Below are positions 8,893-16,631 of a stretch of DNA of 64,000 nt, piece after piece. Position numbers and translations under genes: made by a program. Numbering within the stretch: position 1 is the first letter of the stretch; every line of letters starts with the position of its first letter. Origin of the DNA: UMGS1696 sp963642885 (lineage in GTDB: Bacteria > Bacillota > Clostridia > Oscillospirales > CAG-272); assembly GCA_963642885.1 (NCBI GenBank), contig CAVIJI010000001.1, positions 94,154 through 158,153 of the forward strand, read 5' to 3'. Below the pieces are notes generated by a model. It ran no database searches. It was not told where the DNA came from and saw only the letters and a program-made list of their open reading frames with translations.

Positions 8893-10029
8893 TCAGAGTT
8901 GTTTCGTATTATCGCCTATGCTTTCGTCTTCGTACAGTGCGGAAAGTACATCGCTTTCCGTTATTTTCATAAGGTCATCCTTTGAGACGTTCGGAAGAGC
9001 CGCTATACGGTTTGCCTGCTCGGTCAGTATTTTTTCGAAGGTATTGCGTACACCGCGCGCGTTTCCGAATTCACCTGCGGCATCGGAAACCAGAGTGAAA
9101 TACTCTTTGATTTTTTCTTCCGCAGCGGTGTCGATGACATAACATCCCTTTGAACAGTTCAGCTTGAAAATCGCGAACATTTCATCGGCTGTATAGTCGG
9201 AGAAATCAATGTACTTGTTGAATCTCGAACGCAGACCGGGGTTGGAATCGATGAACTTTTCCATAAGGTCGATGTAGCCTGCGACAATTACGACAAGGTC
9301 GTCTCTGTTGTCTTCCATTGCCTTGAGTATGGTATCTACCGCTTCGTATCCGAAATCGTTTTCGGTTTTGGATGTCAGCGTATACGCCTCATCGATAAAC
9401 AATACACCGCCCATGGCGTTTTCGATAACCTTCGAGGTTTTTATGGCGGTTTGTCCGATGTAACCCGCGACAAGTCCGCTTCTGTCAACCTCGGTCAGAG
9501 TTCCTTTGGATAGCAGACCGAGAGAGTGATATACTCTCGCCATGAATCGCGCGATCATGGTTTTACCCGTTCCGGGATTGCCTGAGAAAACAAGGTGCAG
9601 CGACATGTCGGGGTTCGGAAGCCCGTTGTCGAGCCTGAGCTTGTAAACCGTCGCCATGTTTATGAGGTTTTTGACTTCCTTTTTTACCTCGTCGAGTCCG
9701 ATGTACGAGTCAAGCTCCTTTTTCAGGTCCTCTATGTTTTCCTTCGGGGGAATATCTTCCTTTTCGTCCTCGGGAGGCACTACGGTTTCGCCGTCGGATG
9801 CTTTCACGGGTCCTCCGGGATTGTTCGGACGGATTTCGCTTTTGCTGTCCGTCTTTGTGCTGTCGGGAGTGTTTTTTGTCTGCTTTTGCACATTTTGCGA
9901 TGCTCTCGCGGTACCCCATATGTCGTCGCTGAGTCTCTTTATGTTGTTCTCGGTCATCTTTCGTATGAGGTCGAGCTGCATTGCTATTATTTCGTCTTTT
10001 TTTTCGGAATTGGATTTGTTATCAGTCAT
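8893..10029 (-). CDS. CbbX/SpoVK-type AAA+ ATPase
   Basis: 378-residue AAA+ protein of the CbbX/SpoVK/EccA group. Residues 1-90 are a charged, Pro/Glu/Lys-rich linker with an N-terminal helix. The AAA+ core starts near residue 105 (LDSYIGLDEVKKEV), with Walker A GNPGTGKT, a sensor-containing GYIGQTAIKT pore-loop region, Walker B GGVLFIDEAYTL, sensor 1 (VIVAGY) and arginine finger region NPGLRSRF. Homologues remodel protein complexes (CbbX acts on Rubisco, EccA in type VII secretion, SpoVK in sporulation), but none of those targets is present here. It lies 15 bases after fucU and 25 before the PHP gene, so the three are one transcript. Confidence 0.85.
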   Translation of the reverse strand: MTDNKSNSEKKDEIIAMQLDLIRKMTENNIKRLSDDIWGTARASQNVQKQTKNTPDSTKTDSKSEIRPNNPGGPVKASDGETVVPPEDEKEDIPPKENIEDLKKELDSYIGLDEVKKEVKNLINMATVYKLRLDNGLPNPDMSLHLVFSGNPGTGKTMIARFMARVYHSLGLLSKGTLTEVDRSGLVAGYIGQTAIKTSKVIENAMGGVLFIDEAYTLTSKTENDFGYEAVDTILKAMEDNRDDLVVIVAGYIDLMEKFIDSNPGLRSRFNKYIDFSDYTADEMFAIFKLNCSKGCYVIDTAAEEKIKEYFTLVSDAAGEFGNARGVRNTFEKILTEQANRIAALPNVSKDDLMKITESDVLSALYEDESIGDNTKQL

Positions 10030-10044
10030 TTCGGTACGATTCGA

Positions 10045-10467
10045 TTATTTAACAACGCCTTTTTTCAGAATAACATTGGCGTAGATTGCACTCTCACCCG
10101 TTACGACAACGGCATATGCTTTTTTGGCTCTTTCGTAGAACTCGAATCTTTCAAGGAAAACGGGTTCCTTGTCGGTGTGCTGTGCGGCGATTTCACGGTA
10201 TTCCTTCCAAATCGGAATGTCGAGGTCACGGTCGCTTTCGGTTTTGTCCATAAGATATACGTTGTTGTCATAGCTGTCGAGAGGGATTAATTCGAGTACC
10301 GCCTTCATAAGCTCGGGTACGCCGCACGCGTCCGCTCTGAGCACGATTCGTCCGATGCTCTCACCGGGGAAGTTTCCGTCGGAGAAAACGATTTCGTCGC
10401 CGTGTCCCATTTTGTCGAGTACCATCAGAAGTTCGGGAGATATGATTTTGTTGATTCCTTTAAGCAT
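10045..10467 (-). CDS. fucU: RbsD/FucU-family sugar mutarotase, FucU type
   Basis: 140-residue protein of the RbsD/FucU family, which interconverts sugar anomers (fucose for FucU, ribose for RbsD). It has the family N-terminus LKGINKIISPELL, the catalytic-site HGD in MGHGDEIVFSD and the FucU-like length and C-terminal EFYERAKKAYAVV segment with the conserved Tyr. It is the first gene of the fucU-CbbX-PHP operon, from a TTGATT-17-TAAAAT promoter. No fucose isomerase or kinase lies nearby, so the exact sugar is uncertain. Confidence 0.85.
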   Translation of the reverse strand: MLKGINKIISPELLMVLDKMGHGDEIVFSDGNFPGESIGRIVLRADACGVPELMKAVLELIPLDSYDNNVYLMDKTESDRDLDIPIWKEYREIAAQHTDKEPVFLERFEFYERAKKAYAVVVTGESAIYANVILKKGVVK

Positions 10468-10507
10468 AGTAAGCCTCCGGTTTATAAATAATATTGTTTA
10501 TGAGAGT

Positions 10508-10536
10508 ATTTTAGCATAACGGCGTTCGAAAATCAA
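10508..10536 (-). promoter_or_regulatory. Promoter of the fucU operon
   Basis: Minus strand TTGATT (10531-10536), 17 bases, TAAAAT (10508-10513), 41 bases before the fucU start. Confidence 0.55.
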
Positions 10537-10617
10537 TAGCATATAGAATACCTTAAACATGAATGCCGAATTTCATCGGACGGGCGGCCATGAAATCGTC
10601 TGTTTTTTAAAGTTCGG

Positions 10618-10646
10618 TTGACAAAATTTAAAAATTCGGATATAAT
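10618..10646 (+). promoter_or_regulatory. Promoter of the ABC exporter
   Basis: TTGACA (10618-10623), 17 bases, TATAAT (10641-10646), 34 bases before the start codon; a GGAGAAAAGG site sits in front of the ATG. Confidence 0.7.
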
Positions 10647-10679
10647 ACGAGAGTAAAATATTTTTCGGAGAAAAGGATA

Positions 10680-12431
10680 ATGCTGAAAAGATTTATATCG
10701 TATTACAAACCGCATAAGCTTGTGTTCACGCTTGATATGCTTTCGTCTCTCGGCGTATCGCTTATCGGAATAGTATATCCGATGGTAACACGCACAATGC
10801 TGAACGATCTTATCCCGAACCGCAACTACCGCATGATAGTTATATTCGGCATGACGCTTTTGCTGTTGTACTTTGTGAAGATGCTGCTGAATTATTTTAT
10901 TCAGTTCGTCGGACATGTTATGGGCGTTAAGATGCAGGCGCAGATGAGACGTGACATGTTCACTCATCTCGAAAAGCTCCCTTACAGCTTTTACGATAAT
11001 CATGAGACCGGTAAGATAATGTCCCGCATGACAAACGACCTCATGGATATAAGCGAGCTTGCGCATCACGGACCGGAGAACATCATTATCTCGACGATAT
11101 CGATTGTTACCTCGTTCCTGTATCTTTCGACAATCAATATCTATCTCACTCTTATCATATTCTGTGCCGTTCCGTTTTTGCTGCTTATCGCAATGCTTTT
11201 GAAGAATAAAATGCACAAGGCATTTTCGGACTCACGAAAATCGGTTGCGGTAATCAATGCCGCGCTTGAAAGCAGTATTTCGGGCATCAGAGTGACAAAG
11301 GCCTTCACAAACGCCGATAAAGAGGGCGAAAAATTCGAGGAAGGCAACAAGTCGTTTGTCGAAGCGAGAAGTGAGGCTTACAATGCCATGGGTCACTTCC
11401 ACTCGGGCACGACATTTGTTACGGACGTGTTTAACGTAATAGTTCTTATAGCCGGCGGGCTGTTCCTGTATAACGGAAAAATATCATTCGGCGACTACTC
11501 TGCGTTTGTGGTATCCATAAATATGTTTATTTCTCCCGTTATGACGTTGATTAATTTCATGGAGCAATATCAGAACGGCGTTACGGGCTTTGAGCGATTC
11601 ATTGAGATACTCGACGAGAAGCCGGAGGAGGATTCGCCGAACGCGGTTGATATCGGAAATGTAGGCGGACATATAGAGCTGAAGAACGTATCGTATGCGT
11701 ATACCGTGGCGGAGGACGGAGAAGAAGAAAAGAAGGTTATAAACGACCTTTCGCTTGATATAAAGAAAGGAGAAACCTTCGCTCTGGTCGGCCCGTCGGG
11801 CGGAGGCAAAACCACAATCTGCCACCTCATCCCTCATTTTTACGATGTAAAGAAGGGAAGCATACTTATCGACGGCAAGGATATTCATAATGTGACCATG
11901 GAGTCTCTCAGACGGAATATCGGCATAGTACAGCAGGATATATATCTTTTCAACGCGAGCATCAAGGAAAATATACTGTACGGCAGACTCGATGCGACTG
12001 ACGAGGAGGTAGTCGAGGCTGCCAAGAGAGCGAATATTCATGATTATATCATGACGCTTGAGGACGGATACAACACGGTGATAGGCGAACGCGGAGTACG
12101 TCTTTCGGGCGGACAGAAGCAGAGACTGTCTATTGCGAGAGTGTTCCTTAAAAATCCGCCGATACTTATTCTCGACGAAGCTACAAGCGCACTTGACAAT
12201 ACGACGGAAATATTGATACAGAAGTCGCTTGACGAGCTGTGCAAAGGCAGAACGACTCTTGTCGTGGCTCACAGACTTTCGACAATCAAAAACGCCGATA
12301 AAATTGCCGTAATAGCGGATGGAAAAATAGTGGAGCAGGGCACACATACCGAGCTTATGAAAAACAACGGAATGTATGCCGAGCTGTACAGACTTCAGTT
12401 CCGTGCGAACACAGGCGAAGATATTATTTGA
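10680..12431 (+). CDS. ABC transporter, fused permease and ATP-binding protein (MsbA/LmrA-like exporter)
   Basis: 583-residue half transporter that would work as a dimer, exporting lipids, peptides or drugs. Six transmembrane helices occupy about residues 15-310 (ABC_membrane domain), followed by the nucleotide-binding domain: Walker A GPSGGGKT, Q-loop IVQQDIYLF, signature LSGGQKQRLS, Walker B ILILDEATSALD and switch His in VAHRLST. It is encoded alone rather than as the usual heterodimer pair. Substrate cannot be inferred. Confidence 0.9.
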   Translation: MLKRFISYYKPHKLVFTLDMLSSLGVSLIGIVYPMVTRTMLNDLIPNRNYRMIVIFGMTLLLLYFVKMLLNYFIQFVGHVMGVKMQAQMRRDMFTHLEKLPYSFYDNHETGKIMSRMTNDLMDISELAHHGPENIIISTISIVTSFLYLSTINIYLTLIIFCAVPFLLLIAMLLKNKMHKAFSDSRKSVAVINAALESSISGIRVTKAFTNADKEGEKFEEGNKSFVEARSEAYNAMGHFHSGTTFVTDVFNVIVLIAGGLFLYNGKISFGDYSAFVVSINMFISPVMTLINFMEQYQNGVTGFERFIEILDEKPEEDSPNAVDIGNVGGHIELKNVSYAYTVAEDGEEEKKVINDLSLDIKKGETFALVGPSGGGKTTICHLIPHFYDVKKGSILIDGKDIHNVTMESLRRNIGIVQQDIYLFNASIKENILYGRLDATDEEVVEAAKRANIHDYIMTLEDGYNTVIGERGVRLSGGQKQRLSIARVFLKNPPILILDEATSALDNTTEILIQKSLDELCKGRTTLVVAHRLSTIKNADKIAVIADGKIVEQGTHTELMKNNGMYAELYRLQFRANTGEDII

Positions 12432-12450
12432 AGATAAAAAGTGTGGAAAT

Positions 12451-12481
12451 ATCGGGTATATTGTGGTATAATATACCCGAT
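12451..12481. promoter_or_regulatory. 11-bp inverted repeat overlapping a -10 box
   Basis: Arms ATCGGGTATAT (12451-12461) and ATATACCCGAT (12471-12481) are perfectly inverted and enclose an extended -10 element (TGG then TATAAT at 12467-12472) for the downstream gene, with a weak -35 (TGGAAA, 12444-12449) at 17 bases. No T-run follows, so it reads better as an operator or structured promoter than as a terminator of the ABC exporter. Confidence 0.5.
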
Positions 12482-12514
12482 ATGATATTATCGGGAGTAT
12501 AAGGGGGTGTGATA

Positions 12515-13360
12515 GTGAAAACAGTGTCTCATGGCCGACGTTCGAAGGGCAATGGGGTTCTCGATGTAAAGGCGGCAATCAGAGGTATATTTTCCTGTAC
12601 CCGTTTCGATACCGAATACTTCACTCTCCCCACTCAGACAGGTGCGCAAATATCGATGACGGGCAATGCGGCGGCGTGCCGAAGCGGCTGTGCCGCCGAT
12701 GACGAAATGATAGCGGGAATGCTTTGCGCACTCAGCCAAAACAAGAGCCTGCGCGAGGACGACGCGAAAATTTTCGCCGCTCGCCATCGCTTTACTCTTT
12801 TGTGCGGCGAGGACTCAAACGGTGTTGACAGGACGGTTGCGATAATCGCGGCTCTCGGAGAAATCGTGAGTGCGGGCGCACTAAAAATCATTATCTGTAC
12901 GGACGACGTACACGAAAGATATTCGCTTACGGAATCGCTTGAGGTTATGCACAATGTTTTCGGAGTGACATCGTATATTCCGGGAGCATATGACGACGGT
13001 GCGAAATACACACTTGCGGCATCGGTTTATTCTTTTTTGGCATCGACAAAGCCAGAAATTCTTATCGTAGGCAGAGACTGCATCACAAAGCACACCAATC
13101 TCGTAAGGCGCAGAAACGGCGGTGATGAGTCTTTAATAGAGCTTTTGGCAAAGCTGCATCCGATTGTCATTACGACAAGTAAAAAAATCTCCACAGGCAG
13201 ATCAATGGCGAAAATATGCTCCATATTCGAACCGTCGATGACCGTTGTGTTCTGCGACGAAGTGAAAAAACTCAGGGACGCGGTTATATTCGTTCCCGGC
13301 TCGGAAGATGCTTTCGCCAAGGAGGAAAAGCATAATCCACCCGAACAGCTCAGCTTTTGA
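12515..13360 (+). CDS. Unknown protein resembling a motif-less type III restriction (Res) motor domain
   Basis: 281 residues; start taken as GTG at 12515 because AAGGGGG ends 7 bases upstream. By eye, the segment order matches the first RecA domain of type III restriction Res subunits. A helical MIAGMLCALSQNKSL precedes RHRFTLLCGEDSNGVDRT where Res has a Walker A. Then comes KIIICTDD...ERYSLTESLEVM, like the Res VVPS..IREGV.KSL strand-helix, then EILIVGRDCITKHTN, and LLAKLHPIVITTSKK where Res has the DEPQ Walker B. Both ATP motifs are degenerate and there is no second RecA or nuclease domain. The frame is intact with its own promoter, so it is probably a real protein. The homology is inference and the function unknown. 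Confidence 0.6.
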   Translation: MKTVSHGRRSKGNGVLDVKAAIRGIFSCTRFDTEYFTLPTQTGAQISMTGNAAACRSGCAADDEMIAGMLCALSQNKSLREDDAKIFAARHRFTLLCGEDSNGVDRTVAIIAALGEIVSAGALKIIICTDDVHERYSLTESLEVMHNVFGVTSYIPGAYDDGAKYTLAASVYSFLASTKPEILIVGRDCITKHTNLVRRRNGGDESLIELLAKLHPIVITTSKKISTGRSMAKICSIFEPSMTVVFCDEVKKLRDAVIFVPGSEDAFAKEEKHNPPEQLSF

Positions 13361-13452
13361 TTGTCGGGATAAGCGGAAAAACACATTTGAAGCCGAAAAT
13401 GACACATTAATACAGGCGGTCAATAAAAAATAAATAATTTCGAAAAAAATAC

Positions 13453-13481
13453 TTGACAAACTGTCTCGAATATAGTATAAT
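13453..13481 (+). promoter_or_regulatory. Consensus promoter of tRNA-Cys
   Basis: TTGACA (13453-13458), 17-base spacer, TATAAT (13476-13481); the tRNA begins 12 bases later. Confidence 0.8.
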
Positions 13482-13493
13482 TCATCATGTGAC

Positions 13494-13565
13494 GGCGACA
13501 TAGCCAAGCGGTAAGGCAGAAGTCTGCAAAACTTTTATTCCCCAGTTCGATTCTGGGTGTCGCCT
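13494..13565 (+). tRNA. tRNA-Cys (GCA)
   Basis: 72 bases folding as a standard cloverleaf: acceptor GGCGACA with TGTCGCC, D arm AGCC/GGC, anticodon stem GAAGT/ACTTT around loop CTGCAAA (anticodon GCA), T arm CCCAG TTCGATT CTGGG. The discriminator is T, as expected for Cys. CCA is not encoded. Confidence 0.95.
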
Positions 13566-13576
13566 TCTACAAAAAG

Positions 13577-13605
13577 AACCTGCACATTTTGTGCAGGTTT
13601 TTTTC
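13577..13605 (+). terminator. Terminator of tRNA-Cys
   Basis: AACCTGCAC and GTGCAGGTT arms around a 5-base loop, followed by a run of T. Confidence 0.85.
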
Positions 13606-13615
13606 GTCTTAACCG

Positions 13616-13644
13616 TTGAAATAAGTTGACGTATGTGGTACAAT
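13616..13644 (+). promoter_or_regulatory. Promoter of the structured leader RNA
   Basis: TTGAAA (13616-13621), 17 bases, TACAAT (13639-13644) with an extended -10 TG. Predicted start near 13651. Confidence 0.6.
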
Positions 13645-13650
13645 ATACGT

Positions 13651-13860
13651 GCGAAAGATGACTGCCGCATAAAAAATATATTAAAGCCGCGAAAGATTTA
13701 AGTGAACTCCGATTGTTCGGTATATCCTTATTTCGAAGCGGATTTTGTATTTTATGCCCACAATAACGACATAAATAGTTACGGGAGACATATTTGAGAA
13801 ACAGAATATTGTGCCATAAAAGCTAATGCGGCAGAGGACTCATAAAGAGTCCTCTGTTCT
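13651..13860 (+). ncRNA. Structured RNA (three-way junction) with terminator, possible cis-regulatory leader
   Basis: About 210 nt with own promoter and intrinsic terminator. Helix P1 pairs CTGCCGCAT (13662-13670) with ATGCGGCAG (13826-13834). One inner hairpin pairs CCGC near 13687 with GCGG near 13738. The other joins TTTTATG and CACAATA (about 13750-13764) with TATTGTG and CATAAAA (about 13807-13820), with a loop containing ACGGGAGAC. P1 abuts the terminator (AGAGGACTC, 13833-13841; GAGTCCTCT, 13847-13855; then T-rich). The next gene starts 48 bases on with no separate promoter visible, so this could be an aptamer-plus-terminator leader or a standalone RNA (6S and raiA-type RNAs are the comparisons to run). 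I do not recognise it. Confidence 0.6.
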
Positions 13861-13907
13861 TTTATTCTTTAACCAGCTTAATCAAATTTCTTTTCGGAGG
13901 TATGAAA

Positions 13908-15428
13908 ATGAAAAAAGAACAATTAAGATTGCTTTCTCTGATTCTTTGTGCGTCTCTGTTGTCGGGAAGTTTGCTGTCATGTTCTAACGTAACGACGGAG
14001 GAGTCGACAAACGACGGAAACGCCTTGGCCGAGACAGCAGCGGAAAGCGAGACAGCACCCGCGACGGATGGGTATAACAACGAGCCCGATCTGCCGGACA
14101 TCAATTATGACGGCTATAAGTTCCGTATGCTCGGCAAAGGACAGTCACAGCCTCACTGGCAGTCAAAGGATCTGACGGCGGAGGAAATGACGGGAGAGCC
14201 GATTAACGATGCTGTTTATCAAAGAAACACATATGTCGGCGAAAAATACGGTGTGGAATTCGTCGAATATGCGGTAGCGGATTATTACAACCAGCAAAAC
14301 GAATTCTCGCAGAGTGTCAGTGCAGGCTCGGACGACTATGATATGGCCGCACTGAAGCCCGAGGCTGTTGTGTCCTCGTTTATTAACAAAGGCTTTTTGA
14401 TTGATTTAAATACGCTGCAATATATGGATTTAAGTCGTGAATGGTATGACCAGAACTCCATCGCGCAGATGTCGCTCGGAACGAAGGTGTACTCCGTAAT
14501 GGGAGATATGCTTACGATGGATGACGATGCAACGGCGGCGGTATTCTTCAACAAAAAGCTCGCGTCGGCTAACGGCCTGCCCGATTTATACGAAATGGTA
14601 AATGAGGGCACATGGACTATCGACAAGCTCACGGAATATGCGGCTGTCGCTGCCAAGGATGCCAACGGCGACGGAGCAATGGATGAGAAAAACGACGTCT
14701 GGGGAGCACTGAGCGAATACGCGACGACATTCTCGTTGATATCGGGTTCGGGATATACAATGATAACGAAGGATGAAAACGATATTCCCACGGACACGTC
14801 AATGGACGAGCATTATGTTGCCATGTACGAAAAGGTACTGAAGCTGCAGAACAACTGGGATATAACGCTGTATGCCGAGGCAGTCAGCGGTTATTCGGAC
14901 GTATGGACTCAGTGCATGGATGTAACATTCCAGTCAGACAGAGCGTTGTTTAATGTTTGCTGGCTGAACAGAGCGTCGCTGTTCCGTGAAATGGAAACCG
15001 ACTTCGGAATTCTTCCGATGCCGAAATACGATGATACTCAGGAAAAATACAATTCGTTTGTACACATGTACTGTGCGAACTGCATTATAGTTCCGAAAAC
15101 GAACAGAGACCTTGACAGAACGGGAATAATAATCGAGGCTTTATCGGCGGCATCCGTTGACACGTTAAAGCCCGCGTATTATGACAAGGCATTAAAGGGC
15201 AAGGGTGCACGTGACGAGCAGTCGTCCGCAATGCTTGACATAATTTTCGCCTCGAGAATTTTCGACCTCGGTTATATGTTCAACTGGGGCGGAATATATT
15301 CGAATGTCGGCTCGCTTGCGGGCAAGGACGGAGGAGATATTTCCGGATACTCATCGAAAATGCAGAAGGCCGCAAAGCTCGTTCCCAAAACCATACAGAA
15401 AACCATGGAGATGGTTGACGGCGAATAA
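13908..15428 (+). CDS. Orphan extracellular solute-binding lipoprotein (paralogue 1)
   Basis: About 506-residue ABC-type substrate-binding lipoprotein. Start at 13908, 7 bases after TTCGGAGG; the in-frame ATG at 13902 is too close. The signal peptide ends in a lipobox LLSC, followed by a Thr/Glu/Ala-rich linker. The mature part shows hallmarks shared with the proteins at 52530 and 55304: an NDAVYQRN stretch, then VEF strand, WTIDKLTEYA, a calcium-like DANGDGAMDEKND loop, and a late FGILPMPKYD. No permease or ATPase gene is nearby. It follows the structured RNA and terminator directly, and its last codons form the start of a repeat unit. Probably binds oligosaccharides, by analogy only. Confidence 0.85.
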   Translation: MKKEQLRLLSLILCASLLSGSLLSCSNVTTEESTNDGNALAETAAESETAPATDGYNNEPDLPDINYDGYKFRMLGKGQSQPHWQSKDLTAEEMTGEPINDAVYQRNTYVGEKYGVEFVEYAVADYYNQQNEFSQSVSAGSDDYDMAALKPEAVVSSFINKGFLIDLNTLQYMDLSREWYDQNSIAQMSLGTKVYSVMGDMLTMDDDATAAVFFNKKLASANGLPDLYEMVNEGTWTIDKLTEYAAVAAKDANGDGAMDEKNDVWGALSEYATTFSLISGSGYTMITKDENDIPTDTSMDEHYVAMYEKVLKLQNNWDITLYAEAVSGYSDVWTQCMDVTFQSDRALFNVCWLNRASLFREMETDFGILPMPKYDDTQEKYNSFVHMYCANCIIVPKTNRDLDRTGIIIEALSAASVDTLKPAYYDKALKGKGARDEQSSAMLDIIFASRIFDLGYMFNWGGIYSNVGSLAGKDGGDISGYSSKMQKAAKLVPKTIQKTMEMVDGE

Positions 15429-15556
15429 CGTGCACTTCGTATTGTGAGCAAAACATCGCCGTCCCGAGAATTTCACCTCGGGTGAAATTCTCCGAAGTAT
15501 GGCTTAAGTTTAACGGCGAATAACGTACAGCTTATATAGTAAGAGAACCGTCGCCG
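15417..15556 (+). repeat. Stop-anchored two-hairpin repeat array, locus A (1 full unit plus half unit)
   Basis: The unit begins inside the last codons of the lipoprotein gene, so the repeat carries its stop codon. Unit 1: stem H1 GACGGCGA (15417-15424) with TCGCCGTC (15456-15463), stem H2 GAGAATTTCACC (15466-15477) with GGTGAAATTCTC (15481-15492), then a GGCTT tail. Unit 2 starts 95 bases later (ACGGCGA, 15513) and contains only H1 (closing TCGCCGT by 15557). Homologous arrays occur at 32.8 and 60.4 kb. Confidence 0.8.
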
Positions 15557-15567
15557 TCTTGTTAATG

Positions 15568-16113
15568 TCAATCAAGCGATGACGGCAGCTTGCGGTAGAA
15601 ATATATATCTTTTTTACCCGACTGTGATGTTCCGTCATAGACCTTGGTATTTATTCCGCCGATTTCAAAGCCGCAGGCGATATAGAAAATACATGCGTTC
15701 AAATTGTTATCCTGACCTATGGTATATTGACCGATATATCCTTCCTCGGCGGCGATTTTCATTCCTTCGGCAATGAGCAGCTTTCCTATGCCGTGTCCTC
15801 TGTATTTTTCGGATACTTTCAGGTCTTCGAGATACAGGTACTTGAACATGTCGTGCTTATATATGGCGAGACCTACACAGCACTTTTTGTCGTATGCGCC
15901 GACGAAAAAGTACTCGTCCTTCATTTCATCGAACCGGTAATTTTCGTTCGGAAAAATCATTGTTGTTTTTTCGTCGTCGGTGAACTCCTCGATAGTGTAC
16001 GACCAGCATCTGCCGTCGTATGAGGGAATCATTATTCCGTGTAGCTCGAATTCTTCATTCGGAATATTGATGTCGGCTTTGTTTTCTTCTGTAATTCTTT
16101 TGATTTCAATCAT
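15568..16113 (-). CDS. GNAT-family N-acetyltransferase
   Basis: 181-residue acetyltransferase (start at 16113, preceded by GGAAAGAG; an upstream in-frame ATG is less well placed). It contains the GNAT core: strand LYLEDLKVSEKYRGHGIGKLL, where the R-G-H-G-I-G loop binds the acetyl-CoA pyrophosphate, followed by AEEGYIGQYTIGQDNNLNACIFYIACGFE, the usual motif B with N-x-x-A-x-x-F-Y. The substrate is unknown; similar proteins include streptothricin- and aminoglycoside-type acetyltransferases, but nothing here proves resistance. It is convergent with the repeat array at locus A. Confidence 0.85.
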   Translation of the reverse strand: MIEIKRITEENKADINIPNEEFELHGIMIPSYDGRCWSYTIEEFTDDEKTTMIFPNENYRFDEMKDEYFFVGAYDKKCCVGLAIYKHDMFKYLYLEDLKVSEKYRGHGIGKLLIAEGMKIAAEEGYIGQYTIGQDNNLNACIFYIACGFEIGGINTKVYDGTSQSGKKDIYFYRKLPSSLD

Positions 16114-16127
16114 GTTTTCTCTTTCCG

Positions 16128-16163
16128 AAAAGGTGCGGCACGGATACCGCACCTTTTCTTTTT
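16128..16163. terminator. Strong hairpin in the 5' region of the GNAT gene
   Basis: AAAAGGTGCGG (16128-16138) and CCGCACCTTTT (16147-16157) pair perfectly over 11 bases. T-rich sequence flanks it on the plus strand. For the minus-strand GNAT mRNA it would sit immediately before the ribosome-binding site, so it may be a leader hairpin rather than a terminator. Confidence 0.5.
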
Positions 16164-16272
16164 ACGGTTGATTTAAGCAATGTGATTATACCACATCCGA
16201 CGTGATGTATCAATGCTTCAAAATAATGTTCTTTTTGTCGTTATTTTTATGCACAAATAATCGAATTACCTG

Positions 16273-16301
16273 TTGACTTTAACGCTTTAGCGTGATATAC
16301 T
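16273..16301 (+). promoter_or_regulatory. his operon promoter with internal palindromic operator
   Basis: TTGACT (16273-16278), 17-base spacer, TATACT (16296-16301) with extended TG. The spacer contains a perfect palindrome, ACGCT-TT-AGCGT (16282-16293), a plausible binding site for the YerC/TrpR-like protein encoded first in the operon. Confidence 0.65.
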
Positions 16302-16334
16302 GATAAAGCGATAAAGTACAGCGGAGGAGTTCAT

Positions 16335-16631
16335 ATGGAAACAATCAAGTCTCCCGAGACGGATAAGCTGTTTGAAGCGATACTGTCGCTTCGTGATATA
16401 GATGAATGCTACGAATTTTTTACCGACGTATGCACCATAAAGGAAATGCTCGAAATGAGTTCGCGTTTCACCGTGGCGCGTATGCTCGATGAAGGAGAAG
16501 TGTATACGGAAATTTCCCGAAAGACGGGTGCGAGCACCGCAACGATAAGCAGGGTGAACAGATGCCTGCATCACGGAAGCGACGGTTACAAAAAAGCCAT
16601 TGAGAGAATAACGGAGGATAAGAAAAAATGA
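16335..16631 (+). CDS. YerC/YecD-family TrpR-like transcriptional regulator
   Basis: 98-residue helix-turn-helix protein of the TrpR-related YerC/YecD family. The family core is readable: FFTDVCTIKEMLEMSSRF, then a recognition region EISRKTGASTATISRVNRCL. A GCGGAGGAG site precedes the ATG. The stop overlaps the hisZ start by 4 bases, so the regulator is cotranslated with the histidine genes. TrpR/YerC-like proteins have been proposed as histidine regulators in Gram-positive bacteria, and the palindrome in its own promoter fits autorepression in response to histidine. That role is inference from position. Confidence 0.88.
   Translation: METIKSPETDKLFEAILSLRDIDECYEFFTDVCTIKEMLEMSSRFTVARMLDEGEVYTEISRKTGASTATISRVNRCLHHGSDGYKKAIERITEDKKK

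Noticed and set aside
11484..12578. 364-residue open frame on the minus strand
   Set aside because: Antisense to the ABC exporter's nucleotide-binding domain; no recognisable motifs or start site.
13651..13860. 6S RNA
   Set aside because: The size fits, but the best pairing I can draw is a three-way junction and not one long rod with a central bubble. A covariance search should settle it.
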